Shown here: positions 1 to 6,183 of the stretch, one piece after another
How the letters are laid out: each line of letters starts with the position of its first letter
Numbering within the stretch: the stretch's first letter is position 1
Assembly: GCF_020092905.1 (NCBI RefSeq)
Contig: NZ_JAGSGB010000001.1
Coordinates: 1 to 64,000 of the forward strand
Direction of reading: 5' to 3'
Length of the DNA stretch: 64,000 nt
Origin: Pacificimonas aurantium
GTDB taxonomy: Bacteria; Pseudomonadota; Alphaproteobacteria; Sphingomonadales; Sphingomonadaceae
Position numbers and translations under genes: made by a program
The notes under the pieces: generated by a model
Databases searched by the model: none
Seen by the model: only the letters and a program-made list of their open reading frames with translations
Told to the model about the DNA's origin: nothing

Positions 1-36
1 CGGGGGAGGCGGCGGCGGCGGGGGAGGCGGCGGCGG
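1..36. repeat. 18-bp tandem repeat coding the proline linker
   Basis: The 18-mer CGGGGGAGGCGGCGGCGG occurs twice head to tail (1-18 and 19-36). Read on the minus strand it encodes only proline. It probably makes the linker length of the OmpA-like protein prone to slippage, and the array may continue beyond the window edge. Confidence 0.8.
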
Positions 37-756
37 AGGCGGAGCAGCCTCGGCACCGAAATTGAACGCCAGCGTCGCGAGCAGCGAATGGCTGGAGTAG
101 CGGCCGTCCATCGTGTCGCCGTTTTCACCGACGAAGTTCAGGTCGGTCTGATTGAAGTACTTGTACTTCACGCCAAGGTCGACGCTGTCGCTCATCGCAT
201 AGCGCAGACCCGCCAGCAGCTGCCAGGCAAAGCCGGTGTCGCTGTCGTCTACGAAGGTGTACGGGAACGTGTTCACGGACACGACGCCTTCGTCGAATTC
301 GAAGCGCGACACACCGACACCACCGCCGGCGAACGCGCCAATGGTGGCGTCGTCATCGGTGAAGTCGATCAGACCGTTGAGCATGAAGCTCAGAATGGAC
401 GCATCAACGTCCGGATCGGTCGCCGTCACGGTCGAATTTCCGAGCGTCGTGATATCGGCAGCGCCCGACGTCGTCGAAATGAACCTGTCGGTATCGAACT
501 TCTTGTAACCAAGCTCGAACTCGCTGCGGAACGGGCCGAAGTCGTACCCGACGATTCCGCCGGCATCGAAGCCTGCATTGTAGTCGAATTCGATCGAACC
601 GACATCGCCAGTTGTCTCGTCGGTTACATCGAAGGTTCCATCTTCGGACAGCAGAGTGCCGAAGTCGAGCTCGACGTACCACGCATCGTCGAGCGCAGCA
701 GCCGGACTCGCCAGTGCGGTACCCGCGAGGGCGGTCGCAAGGACCAGACTACGCAT
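1..756 (-). CDS. OmpA-type outer membrane beta-barrel protein, 3' end outside window
   Basis: The frame starts at ATG 756 behind an AAAGGGGAA ribosome site and stays open to the window edge, so the C-terminus is missing. A signal peptide (MRSLVLATALAGTALA, ending near ASPAAA) is followed by alternating amphipathic strands typical of an 8-stranded barrel (YVELDFG, FELGYKKF, AFAGGGVGVSRF, LLAGLRYAM, DLGVKYKYF, LLATLAFNFG). The last visible residues are at least 14 consecutive prolines. That layout, barrel then proline linker, is usual for OmpA-family proteins whose C-terminal domain binds peptidoglycan; the C-terminal domain here is inferred, not seen. It probably acts as a structural or porin protein in the outer membrane. 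Confidence 0.8.
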   Translation of the reverse strand, partial: MRSLVLATALAGTALASPAAALDDAWYVELDFGTLLSEDGTFDVTDETTGDVGSIEFDYNAGFDAGGIVGYDFGPFRSEFELGYKKFDTDRFISTTSGAADITTLGNSTVTATDPDVDASILSFMLNGLIDFTDDDATIGAFAGGGVGVSRFEFDEGVVSVNTFPYTFVDDSDTGFAWQLLAGLRYAMSDSVDLGVKYKYFNQTDLNFVGENGDTMDGRYSSHSLLATLAFNFGAEAAPPPPPPPPPPPPPP

Positions 757-887
757 GAAATTCCCCTTTCATCATTGAACACATTCCGATCGGAATACGC
801 GCTCAACGGTGTAAGGCTGCTTTTTTTCCTTAGCAAGCGTGGATGACCTCTCACTTGTTGCAAAAAAGCATCACATGCGCATGCTGC

Positions 888-1388
888 TCAGGGGTTTATC
901 AGACCCATGTCCGTCAAGGCGGCGACCAGGTCGGATAAGGTCTGGCGCGCCTCCAGATCGACCGTCGCGCCGCCCGTCGGGACGGCGATGTTGCGCCGCT
1001 CCGCGCCGAGCATCTCCGCTTCGCCGACCTCGACGCTCTGGACCGGCAGGTTGCCGGTCCAGCTTCCGTCGGGGCTGCGGTGCACGTAAAGGCCTTCGTC
1101 GGCGACCCAGAGCAGGCTGCCGACAGGCAGGTTCAGAAAGGTCCAAGCGCCTCGCCGCCATTCGGCCGCCGTTCCGTCCTGACCCGCCCAGTCGCCCCCG
1201 GCCTCCGCGGCCACGATCCAGGCATCCCCCTCCGGCGGATCCGCCGGAGGGGCGGTCAGACTGCGACTCTGAACGCGGGGAAAGGTCCATCGCTCCAGGC
1301 CCGTGATCGCTTCGTTATGGGTTACCTCTTTTTGCGCCTGTGCGCTTTGCAGGAGCGGCAGGGACAGCAGCCCGGTCATCTCGGCCAA
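888..1388 (-). CDS. DUF2793 domain protein, GTA-associated
   Basis: A protein of 166 residues starting MAEMTGLLSLPLLQSAQAQK, the characteristic opening of DUF2793 proteins (LPLLQxxQAQKEVTHNEAL). The body carries GDAWIVAAEAGGDWAGQDG and ends in a short helical tail. The family is common at the downstream end of GTA and prophage tail modules in alphaproteobacteria and is thought to be a tail-tip or fibre-associated protein. It lies 10 bp downstream of the gp15 remnant on the same strand, as expected for the last gene of the cluster. It looks intact although the genes before it are broken. Confidence 0.75.
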   Translation of the reverse strand: MAEMTGLLSLPLLQSAQAQKEVTHNEAITGLERWTFPRVQSRSLTAPPADPPEGDAWIVAAEAGGDWAGQDGTAAEWRRGAWTFLNLPVGSLLWVADEGLYVHRSPDGSWTGNLPVQSVEVGEAEMLGAERRNIAVPTGGATVDLEARQTLSDLVAALTDMGLINP

Positions 1389-1398
1389 TGGTTTCTCC

Positions 1399-2580
1399 TT
1401 AGTCGTTTACGAGAGTCAGCGTCAGCTTCGCCCCTGGTCCCGGCCCGACCGACGAGCTCAGCTGCCGTACGGACAGGACAAGGTGTCCGTCTGGTGCCAG
1501 CGCCGCCGCCGCCTCACCGGCGAGCACGAAAGTCGTCGAACCGGTGCGCCAGGTCCGATGCCCCCCCGCGCCCTGCGCAGAAACCTCATATTCTTCGAAA
1601 TCCTCGGCCAAAGGTGCCTCGACATGGTCGAGCCACGCGTAACCGCGGCGGCTTCTTCTGACCCACGAGAGATGCACGGACTGATCGCTGGCCAACGATG
1701 CCCTCAGGTGAACCGGGCTAAGCGGGAGAAGTCTCCGTCCGGAGACCTGCAGGCCTACCGGCTGCACGTCGGCTGCCACGTCCGCGGGACCGACCGCCTT
1801 GAACAGAAGCGTACGGCCGACATCTTCGAGAGCCAGGGAAATAGCGGCAGGGGCATTGCCCTCCAGAAGAACGAACCGTTCCCCGGCCTCCTTCGTCCTC
1901 CGCGCTGCGCCTTCTGTCCCGCGTCTGCCGCGAAGCAGGCCGCTCAGTTCCCAGCCGCGTTCCGAAAGCTGGCGCACGGTCCGGAACTGAAGCAGTTCGT
2001 CTCCCACCAACGCCAGGTTTGCGCCGTCCAGAACGACGCTTCGGGCGCGCCTACGCAGCGGACGCGGGTCGAGAAGTTCCACGATGAGACGTGAGCCCTC
2101 GTCCCACAGGCTCGCCTCCCCGCTCGGCAGCGGCGCGGTGAGCTCGCCGATCTGCGCGCGTCGGCTGCTGGCGCCTGCCGGCTGCCAGGTCGCTCCGCCA
2201 TCCCGGCTCATCAACAGCTGCGCATATCTCCAGCCATCGCTCTCACCACCGGTCGCGAGATAAACCAGGGGTACGTTTGAATCCTCGTGCGATAAGGCCG
2301 GCAGCTCGAAGGCGAGCAGGTCCGTCGCCCCTTGGGGCAGGTCTACGGGAAGCTGCGCGGTGCCCCCGTCCGCCGAGGCAGGACCGGCACCTCGCGCGGC
2401 CCTGCGCTTCAATTCGACCTGCAGCAGACTGCCGACCAGCTCGGCGACCTCCACCTGCCAGGACGATCCGTCTTCGGCATCGACTTGGTCGCCGGGCAGC
2501 AAATCCAGCCGGTCGATGGGGAGGTGCCAGGACGCCGCGATCCGGCGAGCGTGACTGCGGCGAAGCACGTCCTGGGCCAC
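1399..2580 (-). pseudogene. GTA gp15 (host-specificity / tail-tip protein) C-terminal remnant
   Basis: The 393 codons correspond only to the C-terminal part of the GTA gp15 family, whose intact members run to roughly 1300 residues. Visible family features are the segment IDRLDLLPGDQV followed by a domain of short strands (DGSSWQVEVAELVG), the LLRGRRGTEGA stretch and the fibronectin-like end (HLSWVRRSRRGYAWLD). The N-terminal TIM-barrel and phage-tail domains are absent. The open frame begins at a GTG exactly where the gp13 reading frame fails, so that GTG is a by-product of the deletion and has no convincing ribosome site of its own. It is followed 10 bp later by DUF2793. It is probably not functional as a tail protein. 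Confidence 0.7.
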
Positions 2581-2714
2581 CCCTTTACCACCGGCCGGTC
2601 GTGGCTGGTGAAGCCGAAGGCCGCGCCGTCCTGCCGCAGCAGGCGCCAGAGGAATATGGTGCCGCTCAGCGGCGCGGCGAGGCGCTCGTGCAGCGCCGCC
2701 GGCAGTCGCCGCAT
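2580..2714 (-). pseudogene. GTA gp13 (DUF2163 baseplate hub) N-terminal remnant
   Basis: ATG 2714 follows directly on the stop of the upstream chimera (TGAATG). The first 45 codons match the start of the gp13 family: LPAALHERLAA, then a TLxxxWRLxRxDG-like stretch (FLWRLLRQDGAAFG) and FTSHDRPVV. After VVKG the family sequence stops. The frame reads nonsense to a stop at 2409, while gp15 sequence continues in another frame from 2580. About 250 residues of gp13, all of gp14 (cell-wall peptidase) and the front of gp15 are therefore missing between the two halves. Confidence 0.65.
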
Positions 2715-3074
2715 TCAGTCGCTTCGCACTTCGACGAGCGGAATGGCCGGGATCTGGCCCGAGCGGAACCCGCCAAGCGAGGCCGCCAGATGATCTTCGG
2801 CAAAGCGGACGGGCACATCGAACAGGAAACCTGCGGTCACCACGCCTGCACCTGGGGCTTGGTCGAAGCGAACGATCCCGCCCGGCTCAAGCGTCCAGCC
2901 GCCAACGGCCGCACCGCCCACCGCGACCGAAACGCTGGCGGCCTCCGGGTACGTGATCCGGCGTACTTCCGCATCCTCACCCTCGCCATATCGCTTCAGA
3001 AGCGCGAAGTCGGTGCAACTGCCGAACGCGGCAGTTTCCTCGGCGCTCAGGTCCGTCTTCATTTCATAGGTCAT
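2715..3074 (-). CDS. Chimeric GTA gene: capsid-like start fused to the distal tail protein (gp12) end
   Basis: A 119-residue open frame begins at ATG 3074, overlapping the protease stop by four bases (ATGA), which is the position of the major capsid gene gp5 in GTA clusters. The first 18 or so residues (MTYEMKTDLSAEETAAFG) look like a capsid N-terminus. From TDFALLKRYGEG onward the sequence is the C-terminal half of the gp12 family (TIGR02217/DUF2460), with the diagnostic AGFLFDVPVRFAEDHL and IPLVEVR. Nearly all of gp5, all of gp6 to gp11 and the first half of gp12 are missing. The join happens to be in frame. The gp12 part is clear; the gp5 origin of the first residues is inferred from position. 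It may be a translated fossil rather than a working protein. Confidence 0.65.
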   Translation of the reverse strand: MTYEMKTDLSAEETAAFGSCTDFALLKRYGEGEDAEVRRITYPEAASVSVAVGGAAVGGWTLEPGGIVRFDQAPGAGVVTAGFLFDVPVRFAEDHLAASLGGFRSGQIPAIPLVEVRSD

Positions 3075-3514
3075 GCGTTTTCCCGCTCCTCTTCCTCGAA
3101 CAGTCCCACCACGCGTGCCAGCGGCTGCATGGGAAAGGTCACCAGCGACACTTCCACCAGCTCCACCGACAGCAACTCCCTCAGGCCGCGCACGCGGTCG
3201 CGCCTCGCTTTCCTCGTCCGGTAGCCGAAACTCAGCCCCGTCAGCGCGCCGCCGCGCACCAGCGCCGCCGCTTCCGCCGCGCCGCGAGAGCCGGCTGCGA
3301 ACTGGGCGAGGATGCGCAGCCCGCGCCGGTCCTCCTCGGCGCGCAGCAGGCGGCCCACCGGTCTGTCCGCGCCGTGTTGCCACAGCAGCGGAATACCGGC
3401 CCCCGCGCCTGCGCCGAAGGCGCCGCGCCGAACGATGTCGCCGCCCCGGTCGGGTATGTCGGAAATGGCGGCATAGCCCGCCAGCCGCCCGCCGGCGGCT
3501 GCAGCTCTGTCCAT
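3071..3514 (-). CDS. HK97-family prohead protease (GTA gp4)
   Basis: The 147-residue protein has the HK97 prohead-protease layout: RLAGYAAISDIPDRGGDIVR, the histidine of LLWQHGADRPVG, the catalytic serine region ALTGLSFGYRTR, and VEVSLVTFPMQPLARV near the end. In HK97-type phages and GTAs this serine protease trims the capsid protein during head assembly. Start ATG 3514 has GGAG upstream. It overlaps the next frame by ATGA, so coupling was once to the capsid gene. The gene looks complete, but its substrate gene is almost entirely deleted. Confidence 0.85.
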   Translation of the reverse strand: MDRAAAAGGRLAGYAAISDIPDRGGDIVRRGAFGAGAGAGIPLLWQHGADRPVGRLLRAEEDRRGLRILAQFAAGSRGAAEAAALVRGGALTGLSFGYRTRKARRDRVRGLRELLSVELVEVSLVTFPMQPLARVVGLFEEEERENA

Positions 3515-3558
3515 CTGGATCTCCGTCGTTTGTCAGGGGGCCCGAGGGCCGGTCCGGC

Positions 3559-3870
3559 TCAGCCGTTCAGCAGCGAGCGCAGCCCCACCGTCCACATCAG
3601 CCCGATCAGCAGGCCGATAAGGATCAGGCGCACGGCCCAGCCGACCGCAGCCTTGCCGGCGGACCGCTTCACTGCCCGCCACGCACTCAGAAGCTCGCGT
3701 AGTTCCTCAACATCCCTGCCCGCGCCGTGATCGTGCAGGCCGACCCGGTCCAGGGCCCGTGCGGCCCCGGCCTCGGAGGCTTCCTCGACCAGCGCGCGCA
3801 AGGTTGCGACATCGCAGCCCTTGGCGTTCGCATGTGCGATCAGCCCGGCCAGGATCATGTCGTTGGTCAC
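3559..3870 (-). CDS. DUF6127-type small membrane protein, GTA-associated
   Basis: A 103-residue protein starting at GTG 3870, which overlaps the portal stop codon as GTGA. The start VTNDMILAGLIAHANAKG and a central RALVEEASEAGAARALDRVGLHD are followed by a single C-terminal membrane segment (VGWAVRLILIGLLIGLMWTVG). A short gene of this kind sits between portal and protease in sphingomonad GTA clusters, at the gp3.5 position. Its role is unknown. The longer open frame that continues upstream to 4017 is portal sequence read out of frame. Confidence 0.65.
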   Translation of the reverse strand: MTNDMILAGLIAHANAKGCDVATLRALVEEASEAGAARALDRVGLHDHGAGRDVEELRELLSAWRAVKRSAGKAAVGWAVRLILIGLLIGLMWTVGLRSLLNG

Positions 3871-4633
3871 GCGTCCGCCTCCGCCAGGCCCAGCAGCCGC
3901 CGCTTTTCGTCTGGCGCTAGGAAGTCCGCCGCCGCCACCCGGTCCCACAGCGCCGCCCGGTCGTCCGCCAGCGCGGGCACCTTGTCCAGATCGACCGACA
4001 ACTCCGCATCCGGCCACCAGAAGCGCAGCCAGCTACGCAGTTCGTCGAGCATTCGCGTGACCAGCGGCAGGACCGTCAGCCGCCACAGGGCGCGGTTGGC
4101 TTCGGCATAGTTGGCGTAGGTGTTGTCGCCGGGCAGGCCCAGCAGCATCGGGGGCACGCCAAAGGCGAGCGCGATCTCCCGCGCCGCAAGCTTCTGTCCC
4201 TCGGCAAAGTCCATGTCTGCCGGCGTCATCGACAGGGGCTGCCAGCTCAGGCCACCTTCCAGCAGCAGGGGGCGCCCGGCCCCGTCGCCATGCCGCGCCC
4301 GTCTGTCACCGCCTCGATATAGGCATTGCCGTTTAGGACCAGATGCGCGGCGATCTTTTCCAGAAAGGCGCTGCCGGCCATGCGGATGTTCGGCCGGGTC
4401 AGCAGCGTACGCACCTCTGGGGGACCCCCGATGGTCAGGGGCACCGTGCCCGCCGCTTCGGCGACCAGCCGGATCGACCGGCTCGCGACGGGGCTGTGTT
4501 CGAGGGCCGCCTTCGCCTGGGCATGATATCCGCGCGGCGGATCCGCATCCTCCATGCCCAGCAGCATGGCTGGAAAGCGCGGTCGGGACGCGGTCGCCGG
4601 TGGCGCAGATTTCCGGCTTAACCAGTTGAACAT
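3867..4633 (-). pseudogene. GTA portal protein (gp3), internal deletion and frameshift
   Basis: The N-terminal part (128 codons from ATG 4633, ribosome site AAGGAGG) is portal sequence up to HLVLNGNAYIEAV and then runs to a stop at 4247. In another frame portal sequence resumes with GRPLLLEGGLSWQPLS, MTPADMDFAEGQ, AREIALAFGVPPMLLG, DNTYANYAEANRALWR and continues to the stop at 3867. Intact portals are near 400 residues; about 140 central residues are missing and the two halves are out of frame. The junction lies around 4260-4285. DNA packaging through this portal should be impossible. Confidence 0.8.
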
Positions 4634-4647
4634 GCAGCCTCCTTGCG

Positions 4648-4665
4648 GTGTCGGGTCAGTTTACA
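4648..4665 (+). promoter_or_regulatory. Putative enhancer-binding-protein site (UAS) of first PEP-CTERM gene
   Basis: The element GTGTCG-GGTCAG-TTTACA has the same two hexamers and the same 6-bp gap as elements upstream of the other two PEP-CTERM genes. It starts 58 bp upstream of TTTACA-to-GG of the sigma-54 promoter spacing (TTTACA at 4660, promoter at 4718). It contains the dyad TGT-N11-ACA and overlaps a 19-bp inverted repeat, GGTCAGTT-TAC-AACTGACC (4654-4672). It also lies 15 bp upstream of the portal ATG on the other strand. Confidence 0.6.
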
Positions 4666-4717
4666 ACTGACCGCTCTCGCTACCTATATGTCTATTTTTT
4701 TCCGTAACTTACGCTAT

Positions 4718-4733
4718 CGGCATGGTTCTTGCT
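4718..4733 (+). promoter_or_regulatory. Sigma-54 (-24/-12) promoter of first PEP-CTERM gene
   Basis: CGGCATGGTTCTTGCT fits the RpoN consensus TGGCACG-N4-TTGCW: GGC at -24, TTGCT at -12, correct 16-base frame. Predicted transcription start is about 4744, which leaves a 19-base leader to ATG 4763, just enough for the ribosome site. Confidence 0.7.
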
Positions 4734-4762
4734 CGGACTGGAGAAACAGCCGGGGGCTAGAA

Positions 4763-5365
4763 ATGCTTGAACGAATTATCTTTTCTGCTTTTGCACTTTG
4801 CGTGGCCGCGCCTGCCGCAGCGGTCACGGTGGACATCGACTTTGAGGGCGGGACCGAGGGCCAGGACGTCGGTACGTTCTATGCCGGACAGGGCGTCGTC
4901 TTCAGCGGCGCCGAATTCGACGCCAGTCCCGGTCAGCCGGGCGCCGACGGCCTGATGGCAATTACCGGCAATGCGGGTACCTTCGGACTTCCGAAGCAGA
5001 ATACGCCCATCACAATCGATTTCGACTTTGCCGTGGACAGCGTCTCGGTCGTTGCGCTCGATGTCGGCACGAACGATGCCCGTATCGATGCATTCGATAT
5101 CGATGATAATCTGATCGACTTCGATGTGTTCGTCAGCACCAACACCGTCAACGACGATTTCAGCTTCAGCACCCTCACCGTAACGGCGGCCGGAATTCGC
5201 AGTATCGAGCTGTATCAGCCTTCGAACGACAGCGGCACCGACGGTATCAACTTCGATACTCTGTCCTTCACGTTCGTTGAGGCCACGCCCGTTCCCGCGC
5301 CGGGTGCGCTCGGGCTTCTGGGCCTCGGCGCTCTCGCGCTCGGGTTCCGCCGTCGCCGGGGATAA
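4763..5365 (+). CDS. PEP-CTERM sorting-domain exported protein
   Basis: A 200-residue protein with a signal peptide (MLERIIFSAFALCVAAPAAA) and a beta-rich, aspartate-rich body (VDIDFEGGTEGQDVG, ITIDFDFAVDSVSVVALDVG, SFSTLTVTAAGIRSIEL). The C-terminal sorting signal is VPAPGALGLLGLGALALGF followed by RRRRG: short motif, membrane segment, basic tail. Proteins of this class are recognised by an exosortase and anchored or released at the cell surface with the exopolysaccharide; the exosortase itself is not in the window. Start ATG 4763 has GGGGG nearby and fits the sigma-54 start site. It is oriented against the surrounding GTA genes and is visibly less GC-rich. The exact function of the body is unknown. 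Confidence 0.8.
   Translation: MLERIIFSAFALCVAAPAAAVTVDIDFEGGTEGQDVGTFYAGQGVVFSGAEFDASPGQPGADGLMAITGNAGTFGLPKQNTPITIDFDFAVDSVSVVALDVGTNDARIDAFDIDDNLIDFDVFVSTNTVNDDFSFSTLTVTAAGIRSIELYQPSNDSGTDGINFDTLSFTFVEATPVPAPGALGLLGLGALALGFRRRRG
5291..5344 (+). repeat. 54-bp direct repeat, copy A (PEP-CTERM tail)
   Basis: Starting GTTCCCGCGCCGGG and ending GCGCTCGGG, these 54 bases are identical to 6094-6147. They encode the VPAPGALGLLGLGALALG sorting tail of the first PEP-CTERM protein. The protein bodies before the repeat are unrelated. Confidence 0.9.
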
Positions 5366-5378
5366 GCTTGGGTTGCGG

Positions 5379-5402
5379 CACTCCCTACCCAAAGGGGGAG
5401 TG
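5379..5402 (+). terminator. Hairpin after first PEP-CTERM gene, overlapping the next UAS
   Basis: CACTCCC (5379-5385) pairs with GGGAGTG (5396-5402) around a 10-base loop, 14 bp after the stop codon. There is no U-run, so termination would be inefficient. The last three bases of the right arm are the first bases of the GTGTCG hexamer of the following UAS, so it may instead be part of the regulatory region. Confidence 0.4.
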
Positions 5403-5417
5403 TCGCTCCCATTTACA
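5400..5417 (+). promoter_or_regulatory. Putative enhancer-binding-protein site (UAS) of second PEP-CTERM gene
   Basis: GTGTCG-CTCCCA-TTTACA, the second copy of the shared element. TTTACA starts at 5412, 59 bp before the sigma-54 promoter at 5471, against 58 bp in the first gene. Confidence 0.6.
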
Positions 5418-5470
5418 CAGATGTCTGCCCGAGCCTGTGCAGCATCAGCGTTTTCAATCGCTTACCTGAC

Positions 5471-5486
5471 TGGCCCGTTTCTTGCT
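5471..5486 (+). promoter_or_regulatory. Sigma-54 (-24/-12) promoter of second PEP-CTERM gene
   Basis: TGGCCCGTTTCTTGCT matches the RpoN consensus with one change in TGGCACG and a perfect TTGCT. Predicted start is near 5497, 21 bases before ATG 5518, nearly the same leader length as the first gene. Confidence 0.75.
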
Positions 5487-5517
5487 CTTATGGCTCATCG
5501 CCATAGGGGTAACGTCG

Positions 5518-6177
5518 ATGTTCAAGAAAGTTCTGGTTGCCGTTCCGTTCTTCCTGTCTTTTCCTGCTGCAGCAGGAATTTATGTAGAGGCTGAAATCAC
5601 CGGCGGAGGGAATGACAGCTTCCTCACGGCCGAGTCTATCGACGCTGAATTCTCGCTCGCCTTCAACGAGGATATCGCGGACTCCACCACCATTCCCTAC
5701 GTTTCCATCACCGCCAGCGCGGAAGATGGCGGCGTCGATATCTTCAGTTTCTTTGTAAGCTCACCTCGTCGCGGCATTTTCGACGTCGATTACGCGGCCA
5801 TTGAGTCCGAGGGTTCAGAGGACGGGCCACCCATGGCTCCGACCAGCTATTTCGACTCCTGGCTCAACCTCTACGACGGCTTGGGCAACTTGCTCGCCAG
5901 CGCAGACGACTCCGACATTTCCGACGGCGCCCTCGGTTCGGCTTCCAGCCTCGACAGCTTCTTGACCTACGATTTCACCACGTCGGGGCTCTATTATATC
6001 GAAGTGAAGAACTATTCTGATGCGCCCTTCAACATCCAGGGCGGCGATCCGCAGTCTCCCTATGCACTTCAGGTATCGCTAGCACCGCAGCAGGTTCCCG
6101 CGCCGGGTGCGCTCGGGCTTCTGGGCCTCGGCGCTCTCGCGCTCGGGCTTCGCCGCCGGACCGCATGCACCCGCTAG
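5518..6177 (+). CDS. PEP-CTERM exported protein with DVUA0089/PPC-like domain
   Basis: A 219-residue protein: signal peptide (MFKKVLVAVPFFLSFPAAAG), a beta-sandwich body in which SWLNLYDGLGNLLASADD and SGLYYIEVKNYSD resemble the DVUA0089 / pre-peptidase C-terminal fold, then VPAPGALGLLGLGALALGL and RRR. Unlike the neighbour it ends RRRTACTR, a slightly extended tail. It has its own sigma-54 promoter and UAS. Its stop at 6177 is only 6 bp from the terminase stop on the opposite strand, so it runs head-on into the packaging gene. Likely surface-attached by an exosortase; substrate or ligand unknown. Confidence 0.78.
   Translation: MFKKVLVAVPFFLSFPAAAGIYVEAEITGGGNDSFLTAESIDAEFSLAFNEDIADSTTIPYVSITASAEDGGVDIFSFFVSSPRRGIFDVDYAAIESEGSEDGPPMAPTSYFDSWLNLYDGLGNLLASADDSDISDGALGSASSLDSFLTYDFTTSGLYYIEVKNYSDAPFNIQGGDPQSPYALQVSLAPQQVPAPGALGLLGLGALALGLRRRTACTR
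6094..6147 (+). repeat. 54-bp direct repeat, copy B (PEP-CTERM tail)
   Basis: Identical over 54 bases to 5291-5344, encoding the sorting tail of the second PEP-CTERM protein. Identity at synonymous positions, against unrelated bodies, points to recent duplication or gene conversion of the tail. Recombination between the copies would delete 803 bp. Confidence 0.9.
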
Positions 6178-6183
6178 ACCTGC

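Noticed and set aside
1-54. GC-triplet-rich repeat taken first for a CRISPR or satellite
   Set aside because: It is coding DNA for a proline linker, with no spacers.
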